A stretch of DNA of 64,000 nucleotides, from NCBI GenBank assembly GCA_964505265.1, contig CAZDGN010000004.1, forward strand, positions 57,586 to 121,585, in the 5' to 3' direction. Below, piece after piece: positions 45,364 to 54,063 of this stretch; position 1 is the first letter of the stretch; each line of letters begins with the position of its first letter. The notes under the pieces were generated by a model that worked only from the letters and a program-made list of their open reading frames with translations, made no database searches and was not told the origin of the DNA. The position numbers and the translations under genes were made by a program. This DNA is from CAILUF01 sp964505265 (lineage in GTDB: Bacteria; Pseudomonadota; Alphaproteobacteria; Rickettsiales; UBA1997).

Positions 45364-46638
45364 TTAAAATTGATAAATTGGAAATTTTTGACATAATTTT
45401 AAAACTTCCGCCTTGGTCTCAAGTTCAAGTTTTTTATTTCCTTCTTCGCCGTTTTTGACAAAACCAGCCAAAACATCGCCAATCATTTCGCCAATTTTTG
45501 CAAATTCTGCTTCTTTGAAGCCACGAGTTGTGCCTGCGGGTGTGCCAAAGCGCAGACCTGAAGTTATAAACGGACTTCTTGGATCATTTGGAATAGCATT
45601 TTTATTGCAAGTTAAACCAGCTCTTTCTAAGACATGTTCAGCTTCCTTACCTGTTATAGTTTCAAGTGGTGTTAAATCTGCTACCATTAAATGGCAATCG
45701 GTGCCACCAGTGGTGATTTTTAAACCTTTTTTAATTAAAGTGTCGGACAAAATTTTAGCATTGGCGACAATTTGTTTGGCGTAAATTTTAAATTCTGGTT
45801 CTAAGGCTTCGCCAAATGCTACCGCTTTGCCAGCAATAACATGCATTAATGGACCACCTTGAAGTCCAGGGAAAACTGCGGAATTAATTTTTTTTGCCAA
45901 CTCCTCATTGTTAGTTAAAATCACCCCGCCTCTTGGACCGCGTAAAGTTTTGTGAGTTGTCGAGGTGACGATATCGGCAATGCCAATTGGTGACGGATAA
46001 ACACCCGCACAAACCAATCCAGCAATATGAGCCATATCAACCATAAGCAAAGCACCAACTTCATCGGCAATTTCACGGAATTTTTGCCAATCGACAATTC
46101 TTGGATAAGATGAAATTCCAGCAACAATTAATTTTGGACGATGCTCTTTGGCTAAGGCTCGGGCTTGATCATAATCAATTAAGCCATCTTCTTGGCGAAT
46201 GCCATATTGCACTGATTTTAACCACATACCAGAAATAGTGCGTATGGCACCGTGGGTTAAGTGGCCACCAGATGCTAAAGACATGCCCATGATTGTATCA
46301 TGTGGTTGAAGAAGGGCTAAATATACTGCCAAATTAGCACTTGCTCCAGAATGGGGTTGGACATTTGCAAATTTAGCTCCAAATAATTCGCAAAGTCTGG
46401 AGATGGCTAGGCACTCAATTTCATCGGAAAATTCGCAACCGCCATAATATCTTTTTTGTGGATAGCCTTCGGCATATTTATTGGTAAAAATTGAACCTTG
46501 AGCCTGAAGAACGGCTTTACTTACAATATTTTCTGATGCAATTAACTCGATTTGATTGGCTTGCCTTGAGAGTTCACGATGAATAATTTCGTTAACTAAA
46601 CTATCGGACTGCTGTAAATTTGAATTGAAAAAATTCAT
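45364..46638 (-). CDS. glyA: serine hydroxymethyltransferase
   Basis: PLP enzyme converting serine and tetrahydrofolate to glycine and methylene-tetrahydrofolate. 424 aa. Seen: QANQIELIASENIVS, EGYPQKRYYGGCEF, HSGASANLAVY, the PLP lysine in TSTTHKTLRGPRGG at about 225-238, and RFGTPAGTTRGF. First gene of a tight minus-strand operon glyA - GST - rlmI - threonine dehydrogenase-like. Divergent from dnaB across about 170 bases. Confidence 0.98.
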   Translation of the reverse strand: MNFFNSNLQQSDSLVNEIIHRELSRQANQIELIASENIVSKAVLQAQGSIFTNKYAEGYPQKRYYGGCEFSDEIECLAISRLCELFGAKFANVQPHSGASANLAVYLALLQPHDTIMGMSLASGGHLTHGAIRTISGMWLKSVQYGIRQEDGLIDYDQARALAKEHRPKLIVAGISSYPRIVDWQKFREIADEVGALLMVDMAHIAGLVCAGVYPSPIGIADIVTSTTHKTLRGPRGGVILTNNEELAKKINSAVFPGLQGGPLMHVIAGKAVAFGEALEPEFKIYAKQIVANAKILSDTLIKKGLKITTGGTDCHLMVADLTPLETITGKEAEHVLERAGLTCNKNAIPNDPRSPFITSGLRFGTPAGTTRGFKEAEFAKIGEMIGDVLAGFVKNGEEGNKKLELETKAEVLKLCQKFPIYQF

Positions 46639-46808
46639 AAAATAAAAGTGATTTGTTAAAATTTTTTTTAATAATAATTTTCAAAATTATCAAATAAATT
46701 TCTAAATTAAGCAACCAAACATTTTAAATTTTTTTAAATTAATTTCTTGCACTTAACAAATTTTTTTAGAGAATTAAAGAAATAAAAACTATATTTTTCA
46801 TAAAATTG

Positions 46809-48272
46809 ATGACAAAATCCGAAACCAAAAATTCCAATAATAATCTTGGCAATCGTGTCGATTTATCGAATGTTGAAGCCGAGCAATCTGTTCTTGGCAC
46901 CATTATTTTAAATAATGAATATCTCGCTAGAGTTTTAGAATTTTTGTTGCCCGAGCATTTTTACGAGCCAGCCCATCAAAAAATTTATACCCAATTAATT
47001 CATCATATCGAAAAAATTAATATTGTTGCCAATAATATTACTCTAAAACAATTTTTTGAAAATGATGAGTCGATTAAAGCAATTGGAGGTGCTCAATATT
47101 TATCAGCCCTTATGGCAGTTGCTTCGGGAATAGTTGATATTGTCGATTATGGAAAAATTATTTATGACTTGGCATTGAAAAGAAAATTAGTAATGATTGG
47201 CGAAGATGTGGTTAATAGGGCTTTTAAAGAACATGATACCATTTCGGCAACCGAGCAAATTGAATCGGCAGAATCAGAATTATTCAATTTAGCTGAAAAA
47301 GGTTCGGTAGGCAAGGGTGATTTTCGCAGTATTTCTTACTCGGTAAAGGAAACTTTGGATAAGGCATTGCTTGCCCGCAAACGCGACCAGCATATTAGTG
47401 GAGTTTCAACTGGATTTGTCGATTTAGACAAAATTTTAAGCGGGCTTCAACAATCTGATTTATTTATTTTAGCGGGCAGACCTTCGATGGGCAAAACCGC
47501 GGTGGCTATTAACATTGCGGTAAATGCTTGCAAAGCATTAAATCCAGATTTGGAAGATAAAAAAAATTTGAAAGCGGTTGGGTTTTTTTCGCTTGAGATG
47601 TCTTCTGACCAGCTTGCTTCAAGGATTTTATCGATGGAATGTAGCATTAATGCTACAAAATTTAGAACTGGACAGTTAAATGAGCATGAATGGGAAGTGG
47701 TAGCCACTCGCAGTGCAGAAATTGCCAAAATGCCTTTTTTTATTGATGATACTCCCGCCTTATCAATTTCGGCAATAAGAACTCGAGCTAGAAGAATGCT
47801 TCGCAAAAATAATCTTGGATTGTTATTGATTGATTATTTGCAGTTAATTCGCGGTACGTCAGCTCGTTCGCAAGATAATCGAGTGCAAGAAGTTTCGGAA
47901 ATTACTCAAGGACTTAAGGCGATAGCCAAAGAATTTAATATTCCTGTTATTGCTTTGTCGCAATTATCAAGGGCGGTAGAGCAACGCGAAGATAAAAGAC
48001 CGCAACTATCTGACCTGCGTGAGTCGGGTTCAATTGAGCAAGATGCCGATGTGGTAGCCTTTATTTATCGTGATAGCTATTACAAAGAGCGAATGCGACC
48101 GCCAGAAGCCGAAGCCGATAAGTTTCAAAAATGGAAAAGTGAAATGCAACAAGTCGCCAACAAAGCCGAATTTATTATTGCCAAGCAAAGAAATGGACCA
48201 GTTGGCACCGTAGAATTATTTTTTGATGCTGAATTCACAAGATTTGGCAATCTTGACATTTACCATAGTTAG
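46809..48272 (+). CDS. dnaB: replicative DNA helicase
   Basis: Hexameric 5'-3' helicase of the replication fork. About 487 aa: N-terminal domain with NVEAEQSVLGTIILNNE, then RecA-like domain with GRPSMGKTAVAINIA (Walker A), FFSLEMSSDQLASR, LLLIDYLQLIRG (Walker B) and SQLSRAVEQREDKRPQLSDLRESGSIEQDAD. No intein. I use the ATG at 46809; a TTG lies just before. DciA at 40.6 kb is the likely loader. Confidence 0.98.
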   Translation: MTKSETKNSNNNLGNRVDLSNVEAEQSVLGTIILNNEYLARVLEFLLPEHFYEPAHQKIYTQLIHHIEKINIVANNITLKQFFENDESIKAIGGAQYLSALMAVASGIVDIVDYGKIIYDLALKRKLVMIGEDVVNRAFKEHDTISATEQIESAESELFNLAEKGSVGKGDFRSISYSVKETLDKALLARKRDQHISGVSTGFVDLDKILSGLQQSDLFILAGRPSMGKTAVAINIAVNACKALNPDLEDKKNLKAVGFFSLEMSSDQLASRILSMECSINATKFRTGQLNEHEWEVVATRSAEIAKMPFFIDDTPALSISAIRTRARRMLRKNNLGLLLIDYLQLIRGTSARSQDNRVQEVSEITQGLKAIAKEFNIPVIALSQLSRAVEQREDKRPQLSDLRESGSIEQDADVVAFIYRDSYYKERMRPPEAEADKFQKWKSEMQQVANKAEFIIAKQRNGPVGTVELFFDAEFTRFGNLDIYHS

Positions 48273-48389
48273 TTTTTTTAATTAATAATCTAAATTTCTA
48301 AAATTTGGCATAATTAAAAAGTTGTTAAAATAATATTTTGTTTGATTTTTTTTAAAAAATTGAAGGATTTTTGAATGTTTTTAATAATA

Positions 48390-48683
48390 TTAACAAACTA
48401 CGGTATCTAATAGATCACGAGATGAGTATCTTTTTGTATTTGTTAGGATGGTTGCTTGACTGGGTTTGATAATTAAACTTGGATCTATCATATGAGAATT
48501 ATTATTTTGCATTTGACTATTACGATCGCAATAGTTAAATCTTTTATACAAAACTTTAATACCTCTTTCCTGTTGACTATCCAAAAAACTTGAAATTAGT
48601 TCATGATTTGGGTTACTCGTACTCATTTTTTTTAAAGATTCAACATAACGTTTTAATAATGCTTCAGATCTTTCCAAAACCAT
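48390..48683 (-). CDS. unknown; possible frameshifted 3' part of the next gene
   Basis: 97 aa, no family recognised. The frame is open upstream of its first ATG back to about 48745 and that extension reads sensibly (TCVGDCFKTGKPMVLERSEA), overlapping the 3' end of the upstream gene in another frame. This suggests that 48390-49444 may once have been, or may still be by frameshift, one gene. Polar, with a helical first third (SEALLKRYVESLKK). Convergent with dnaB. Confidence 0.45.
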   Translation of the reverse strand: MVLERSEALLKRYVESLKKMSTSNPNHELISSFLDSQQERGIKVLYKRFNYCDRNSQMQNNNSHMIDPSLIIKPSQATILTNTKRYSSRDLLDTVVC

Positions 48684-49444
48684 AGGCTTTCCAGTTTTAA
48701 AACAATCGCCAACACAAGTTTTGGAAAAATTTTGCCAAAAAAATGGTCCTCAATATGCGGATTCAGCAATCCTTGAAAAATTCTTAACTCCTCCTCCTTC
48801 TTATTATTATTAAAATTATCAAATTGTTCAAGGTTTCCACAAAAATCGGTTAAAATTCGTTTTTTTTCAGTAGTATAGATTTCTAAACCATAAATTGATT
48901 TACTAGCAGTTTTATTAAATTCGCTATTAAATTCACTTGTAAAACTTTTTACATAATATAAAAATTTCTTAATTTCATCATTTTCAATTTTAATATTATC
49001 TTGATTTATAAAACTTGATCTTGTTTCGAAGAATAATCCAAGAAAAAATATTTTTTTAAAATTATTGAATTCATCCTTATTCATTTTTTCTTCAAAAAAA
49101 TCTAAAAATTTTTTGATATTTTTTTGCTCTATTTGCTCTTGATTTTCGAATTCGTGATCTTCTATTAGTTTGGGTGGTGTCTTAAGTATTTTTCTTTGTG
49201 GATGGTTTGGAAAAAGAAGCCATTCTAAAAAATTAAAATCATCATTTCTAGGTGTAGGTTTTTGAGCTGGGGTTGTTTGAGGGGGTTTTGGATTTATCGG
49301 AAAATATTGCTGATGAGAAGAGCTCTGGGAATGGATTGTTGGTTTTTGAGGTGATATTTTTGATATTTGCTCCTTATGTTTTAAAGGCTCTAATATTGAA
49401 TCAAGGAAAATATCGAATATATTTGGACAATCTTTATTTAACAT
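48653..49444 (-). CDS. hypothetical protein with proline-rich linker
   Basis: 263 aa, no family recognised. No signal peptide. Residues about 25-75 are Pro/Gln/Ser/Thr-rich and probably disordered; 95-260 are charged and helical with aromatic patches (FEEKMNKDEFNNFKKIFFLG). The last 20 residues look out of frame with the better continuation described for the next gene, the shift lying near the T7 run at about 48735-48741. It could be an effector-like or lineage-specific protein; nothing proves this. Confidence 0.55.
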   Translation of the reverse strand: MLNKDCPNIFDIFLDSILEPLKHKEQISKISPQKPTIHSQSSSHQQYFPINPKPPQTTPAQKPTPRNDDFNFLEWLLFPNHPQRKILKTPPKLIEDHEFENQEQIEQKNIKKFLDFFEEKMNKDEFNNFKKIFFLGLFFETRSSFINQDNIKIENDEIKKFLYYVKSFTSEFNSEFNKTASKSIYGLEIYTTEKKRILTDFCGNLEQFDNFNNNKKEEELRIFQGLLNPHIEDHFFGKIFPKLVLAIVLKLESLWFWKDLKHY

Positions 49445-49778
49445 AAACTAATAATAATTAAACAAATTACCTTAAAAAAAATATTTCTACAAATATTTAA
49501 TATAATTAAATATAAATATTTTTTAAATTGATAAATTATGAATCAATATAATTATTATAATTAATTTATTTTTAAAAATCTATTAAGAAAATATATTTTA
49601 TTTAAAAAAATTATGGAAAATTTTATTAACAGGATTATTTTGATTTAAAATTATTTGGTATTTTAAATCTTTAATAATTGGTTGTGATTTATAAAAATAT
49701 TGATAGCTGGAAGGTTCATTGAGCGATAAATAGCTCTTGAACTTTAAAAAAATATTTTGTTAGTTATTTGGTTAAAAA
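49445..49778. other. intergenic, no gene seen
   Basis: About 330 bases, extremely AT-rich, between the end of the cbb3 operon (ccoP stop at 49779) and the start of the unknown gene at 49444, both on the minus strand. No ORF of useful length, no tRNA and no clear terminator hairpin. It probably holds the unknown gene's promoter. Confidence 0.5.
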
Positions 49779-50657
49779 TTATTTTCCGCCACCTAAGGAG
49801 TGAACATAAATCGCCAGACTTTTAATGGTGTAATCGTCAAGGCGATCTTTCCAATAAGGCATTACCCCGGCACGAGCATAATAAATTGTATAAAATAATT
49901 CTTCTTTACTTGAGCCGTAAAGCCAAATAGCATCGGTTAAATTTGGTGCTCCTAAGGCTTGATTACCTTTGCCATCATTGCCATGACAAGCTACGCAATT
50001 GGCTTGAAATATAGCCTCGCCATTAGCGTTATGATTGGCTTTATTTGATAAGGACAAAACATATTCTATAGTGTCGTTGATTTCACTTCGTTTTAAAACC
50101 TTGTCTAATCCAAAAGAAGGCATTTGATTTAAACGGGTTTGTTCATGATTAGCCCTGATACCATAAAGAAGAGTTTGATAAATATCGCTAATTTTTCCAC
50201 CCCATAACCAATCATCATCATTTAGATTAGGATAGCCTTTGCCGCCTTGAGCGCCTCTGCCATGACAGGCTGAGCAATTTTCTTGGAAGGCTGATTTTCC
50301 GGTGTTAAGGGCAAATTGAAGGAGTCTGTCATTTTCTTGAATTTCGGCAAGAGATGAATTATTCATTTGTTCGATGAAAACTGATTTTTTATCATCAATT
50401 TCCTTTTGAGCTTTTTGCAATTCTGAATATTTTGACCATTTCAAAGAGCCTTTTGTATTGCCTGAAGGAATTGGCCAGGTTGGATAAAAAAACCAATAAA
50501 TTATTGCCCAGATAATGCAAATAATCCAAACAATCAACCACCAGCGAGGCGCGGGAACATTATATTCGCTAATCCCGTCCCAATCATGACCAGTGGTACC
50601 AAAACTTTCTAGCGATTTTGTAGTTTTCTTTTGTTTATCAAGTTTTTTATCTGTCAT
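49779..50657 (-). CDS. ccoP: cbb3-type cytochrome c oxidase subunit III (diheme)
   Basis: Membrane-anchored diheme cytochrome c that feeds electrons to CcoN. 292 aa: HDWDGISEYNVPAPRWW at 24-40 is a CcoP signature, one membrane helix at about 40-58, then two cytochrome c domains with heme sites CSACH (128-132) and CVACH (221-225) and axial Met candidates downstream (MPSFG, MPYWKDRL). Last gene of the operon, 14 bases from ccoQ. Confidence 0.96.
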   Translation of the reverse strand: MTDKKLDKQKKTTKSLESFGTTGHDWDGISEYNVPAPRWWLIVWIICIIWAIIYWFFYPTWPIPSGNTKGSLKWSKYSELQKAQKEIDDKKSVFIEQMNNSSLAEIQENDRLLQFALNTGKSAFQENCSACHGRGAQGGKGYPNLNDDDWLWGGKISDIYQTLLYGIRANHEQTRLNQMPSFGLDKVLKRSEINDTIEYVLSLSNKANHNANGEAIFQANCVACHGNDGKGNQALGAPNLTDAIWLYGSSKEELFYTIYYARAGVMPYWKDRLDDYTIKSLAIYVHSLGGGK

Positions 50658-50671
50658 TTTAATAAAATTAT

Positions 50672-51019
50672 TTAGTTTTTATTTTTGTCATCAGGTTGTT
50701 TTAACTGTTGATCAATGTTTTGTTTGTTATAATTTTCCTTAAAGGGAATTTTAGCATATTCATCAAAAGTCTTTTCCTTGCCTTTTTTGAAAACTGAATA
50801 AACCACATAGCAAAAAAATAAAAAAAAGAAAATTGTTGCAATTGCTGGTGTGTGGTTTTGTATGAAAAAAATAGCTGATTCCCTAATTTTTTGATTTTCC
50901 GATAATTGATTTATGTTTTGATTTTTTGGATTCGCATTGGCACTTTTTACATAAAAAATTATTGCCAAAAAAGTTTTGTGTAAAAATAGAGAATGTTGCC
51001 AAAAATTATTTTTCATCAT
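50672..51019 (-). CDS. ccoQ: CcoQ-like small cbb3 oxidase subunit, long form
   Basis: Small subunit that helps hold the oxidase complex together. 115 aa, about twice the usual length. The core (residues 58-92) has one membrane helix (AIATIFFFLFFCYVVYSVF) and then the CcoQ-type FDEYAKIPF motif. Before it lies an extra segment with a signal-peptide-like stretch (KTFLAIIFYVKSANAN). Position between ccoO and ccoP supports the call. It overlaps the end of ccoO by 14 bases. Confidence 0.8.
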   Translation of the reverse strand: MMKNNFWQHSLFLHKTFLAIIFYVKSANANPKNQNINQLSENQKIRESAIFFIQNHTPAIATIFFFLFFCYVVYSVFKKGKEKTFDEYAKIPFKENYNKQNIDQQLKQPDDKNKN

Positions 51020-51785
51020 TTTGATTTTGGGTTTTTAATTTTTGTTGTAAATCATTAAATTCTTTGATGGTCATTGGTTCAAATTTTGCAAAATCAACCA
51101 TAGTTCCAAGCACTTGAAGATAAGCAACCAATGCATCCATTTCCGATAATTTATTTGGATTACCATCAAAATCACGGATGTTAACATTTTTGCCATAGCG
51201 AGCGATAAATTTATCGGATTCGCGGTCAATAGAACCTTGAATAAAGGCATCGGAAACTGCATTTTGGATCATTTCGTCAGTATAAGGGACGCCGATTTTT
51301 CTTAAAACTTCCATATCGCTAGCGATATTGCTAATATTGGCATCGCGTTGAATTAAAAATTTATATCCTGGCATAATTGATTCAGGAATAACATCTCGAG
51401 GATTTATTAGATGGCGAGTATGCCAATCATCGGAATATTTACCGCCAATTCTGGCTAAATCAGGACCAGTTCGTTTTGAACCCCATTGAAATGGGTAATC
51501 ATACATACTTTCTGCGGCAATAGAATAATGACCATAGCGCTCAACTTCATCGCGAAGAACACGAACTTGTTGCGAGTGGCAACCATAACAACCTTCTCTT
51601 TTATAAATTTTGGCTCCAGCTAATTCAAGTGGAGTATATGGTCGCATTCCTTCGGCCTTTTCAATGGTAGATTCGATACGAAAAAGTGGAGCTATTTCTA
51701 CCAGACCACCAATAGAAATAACTATTACAGTAAGTATTAAAAGAAATACAGAATTTTTTTCTATTTTATCATGATGTTTTAACAT
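51006..51785 (-). CDS. ccoO: cbb3-type cytochrome c oxidase subunit II (monoheme)
   Basis: Membrane-anchored monoheme cytochrome c of the oxidase. 259 aa: membrane helix at residues about 12-33, then GAKIYKREGCYGCHSQQVR with the heme site C66-x-x-C69-H70, KRTGPDLARIGGKYSDDWH and the axial Met region IPESIMPGY. Only a 6-base gap follows ccoN, so it is co-translated in the ccoNOQP order. Confidence 0.96.
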   Translation of the reverse strand: MLKHHDKIEKNSVFLLILTVIVISIGGLVEIAPLFRIESTIEKAEGMRPYTPLELAGAKIYKREGCYGCHSQQVRVLRDEVERYGHYSIAAESMYDYPFQWGSKRTGPDLARIGGKYSDDWHTRHLINPRDVIPESIMPGYKFLIQRDANISNIASDMEVLRKIGVPYTDEMIQNAVSDAFIQGSIDRESDKFIARYGKNVNIRDFDGNPNKLSEMDALVAYLQVLGTMVDFAKFEPMTIKEFNDLQQKLKTQNQNDEK

Positions 51786-51791
51786 AACAAC

Positions 51792-53204
51792 TTAGCTTTT
51801 AGTTTTGATTGTTTTATAAAAATTATAAGCCATAACACAGGCTCCGCTTAAGAAGAATAAACCACCTAATGCCCTAACAACATAAAGTGGATGACTAGCT
51901 TTTAATACATCAATAAATGAATATTGTAAATTACCCATCTCATTGTAGGTGCGCCACATTAATCCTTGAGTAATGCCTGAAATCCACATGGCAACAATAT
52001 ATAAAACAATGCCAATAGTTGCTAGCCAAAAGTGAGTATTTACTAATTTTAGTGAATATAATTCTTTTTTGCCCCATAGAATTGGAACTAGGTGATACAA
52101 GGCTCCAAAGCTAATCAAAGCAACCCAGCCTAAAGCTCCAGAGTGAACATGTCCGATGGTCCAATCGGTGTAATGTGATAAGGCGTTAACCGCTTTAATT
52201 GACATTAAAGGTCCCTCAAAAGTGCTCATTCCATAGAAGGCAACTGCAGTGATTAAAAAGCGCAAAACTGGGTCAGTTCGAAGCTTGTCCCAAGCCCCAG
52301 ATAGAGTCATGATACCGTTAATCATTCCGCCCCAAGAAGGCATCCAAAGCATAATCGAGAAAGTCATACCTAAAGTTTGCACCCAATCAGGCAGTGAGGT
52401 GTAATGCAAGTGGTGCGGACCTGCCCAAATGTAGATAAAGATTAATGACCAAAAGTGTAAAATTGACAAGCGATAAGAATAAACAGGTCTCTCAGCTCTT
52501 TTTGGAACAAAATAATACATAATACCAATAAAGCCCGCAGTTAAAAAAAAGCCAACTGCATTATGACCATACCACCATTGAATCATAGCACTTTGGACAC
52601 CACCAAATATAGGATAGCTTTGAGTGCTATCGATGCGAGTTGGAATTGATAAATTATTGACGATATGAAGAATGGCAACGGTTACGATAAAAGCCAAATA
52701 AAACCAATTAGCAACGTAAATATGAGGTTCTTGACGATTTTTTAAAGTCATTACAAAAACTACAAAAAAGGAAATCCAAATTGGTAGCAAAAGCAAATCG
52801 GCATACCATTCTGGTTCGGCATATTCTTTGGCCTGAGTGATACCAAAAACATAGCCAGTGGCGGCAATAACTAAAAATGACTGATATCCCCAAAAAATAA
52901 ATTTATGCAAAGAATCCGATCCCCACAAACGAGCTCTGGAGGTTTTTTGAACCACGAATAAGCTAGTGGCAAATAAAACATTGCCCCCAAAAGCAAAAAT
53001 GACTGCCGAAGTGTGGAGTGGGCGGAGTCTGCCAAAGCTAGTATATTCGAAGTTAAAATTTAAAATCGGGAAAGCCATTTGCGAGGCGATTAATACCCCC
53101 GCTAGAAATCCGATTATTCCCCAAAATACTGAAGCTAAGGTGAATAATTTTAGGATGTTATAGTTATAGTCAACAGCTAAATTATGGTTATGATTAGTTG
53201 CCAT
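51792..53204 (-). CDS. ccoN: cbb3-type cytochrome c oxidase subunit I
   Basis: Catalytic heme-copper subunit, reducing oxygen to water and pumping protons; high-affinity oxidase for low oxygen. 470 aa, 12 membrane helices. Seen: RLRPLHTSAVIFAFGGN with a heme His, WWYGHNAVGFFLTAGF with the copper-site His and the Tyr region, WAGPHHLHYTSLPDW with the His pair, and DWTIGHVHSGALGWV with the heme ligands. Stands 23 bases downstream of the TauE-like gene. Confidence 0.98.
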   Translation of the reverse strand: MATNHNHNLAVDYNYNILKLFTLASVFWGIIGFLAGVLIASQMAFPILNFNFEYTSFGRLRPLHTSAVIFAFGGNVLFATSLFVVQKTSRARLWGSDSLHKFIFWGYQSFLVIAATGYVFGITQAKEYAEPEWYADLLLLPIWISFFVVFVMTLKNRQEPHIYVANWFYLAFIVTVAILHIVNNLSIPTRIDSTQSYPIFGGVQSAMIQWWYGHNAVGFFLTAGFIGIMYYFVPKRAERPVYSYRLSILHFWSLIFIYIWAGPHHLHYTSLPDWVQTLGMTFSIMLWMPSWGGMINGIMTLSGAWDKLRTDPVLRFLITAVAFYGMSTFEGPLMSIKAVNALSHYTDWTIGHVHSGALGWVALISFGALYHLVPILWGKKELYSLKLVNTHFWLATIGIVLYIVAMWISGITQGLMWRTYNEMGNLQYSFIDVLKASHPLYVVRALGGLFFLSGACVMAYNFYKTIKTKS

Positions 53205-53227
53205 TTTATAATAATTTAATTTTTATG

Positions 53228-53968
53228 TTAATTTAAGTTTTTAAGAAACATTTTAAAAAGCATAAAGATATTAATACCAATGATTATATTTGCAATAATT
53301 TTAAATTCAGGAAGTTTGAAACTTAACTTGGCAAAAAAACCAACCCAAAATAATGCTAAAAAAGTAGATAAGGCAAAACAGGTCATACCAATAAAAGCAA
53401 AGGCTGGTGAGCTAAAATTGCTGGCAATCCCAAAAGCTCCATATAGCATACCACAGGGTAAAAAACCTAAAATTATCCCCAGTAAATATCCCTTAAATCC
53501 TAAGGAATTAGTTAGTAAATTACTAATATTACCTATTAATTTCTGGTATAAATTAAAGAAACCAAAATATTTTTTTAGAAATAATAATTTATTTGGTAAA
53601 ATATAAAATCTATGAATAAAAGTGAAATTATTTTGTTTTATAAATAAATTCACAAAAAATATTATCGCTAGCAACATCATCATGCTTCCAAGAAATTTAA
53701 AGCCAATAAAATTATCGAGTGAGTTGCTTAATAAGTTAGTAATTAGTCCGATGGTTGCATATGTAGTAATGCGTCCAAGATGATATGGAAATAAAGCGAT
53801 ACCAGAAATTTTTTGCAAACCTTGATAATTTTCGATTTTAATTTTACTTAAATTTGAACTAACTTGAGAGATTACGAAAGGACCACACATTGAAATGCAG
53901 TGGGTGAATCCACCAAAAAAACCAATGGAAATCAATGAAAAAATCAGATTAAAATCTGATGAAGTCAT
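53228..53968 (-). CDS. COG2836-type TauE/SafE-like protein, likely cbb3 oxidase assembly
   Basis: 246 aa, about six membrane helices. GFFGGFTHCISMCGPFVIS near the N-terminus and GFLPCGMLYGAFGIA in the second half carry the family's cysteine motifs (HC..MCGP and PCG). Members of this family often accompany ccoNOP genes and are suspected to act in copper handling or oxidase maturation. Here it is the first gene of the operon, immediately before ccoN. Its separate relative at 25974-26909 is the classic TauE type. Confidence 0.85.
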   Translation of the reverse strand: MTSSDFNLIFSLISIGFFGGFTHCISMCGPFVISQVSSNLSKIKIENYQGLQKISGIALFPYHLGRITTYATIGLITNLLSNSLDNFIGFKFLGSMMMLLAIIFFVNLFIKQNNFTFIHRFYILPNKLLFLKKYFGFFNLYQKLIGNISNLLTNSLGFKGYLLGIILGFLPCGMLYGAFGIASNFSSPAFAFIGMTCFALSTFLALFWVGFFAKLSFKLPEFKIIANIIIGINIFMLFKMFLKNLN

Positions 53969-54063
53969 AAGTTTTAAAAATAAAATTAAATTAGTAGTTT
54001 TTTAAAAAATTAATAGTAAATTTGATAAAATATTATTAATAATTTTAACCAATTAAAATCATT

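Noticed and set aside
45413..45784. 123-aa plus-strand frame inside glyA
   Set aside because: Antisense shadow; glyA is intact and conserved over this region.
46639..46808. Replication origin between glyA and dnaB
   Set aside because: The gap is AT-rich but shows no repeated DnaA boxes; dnaB presence alone does not mark an origin.
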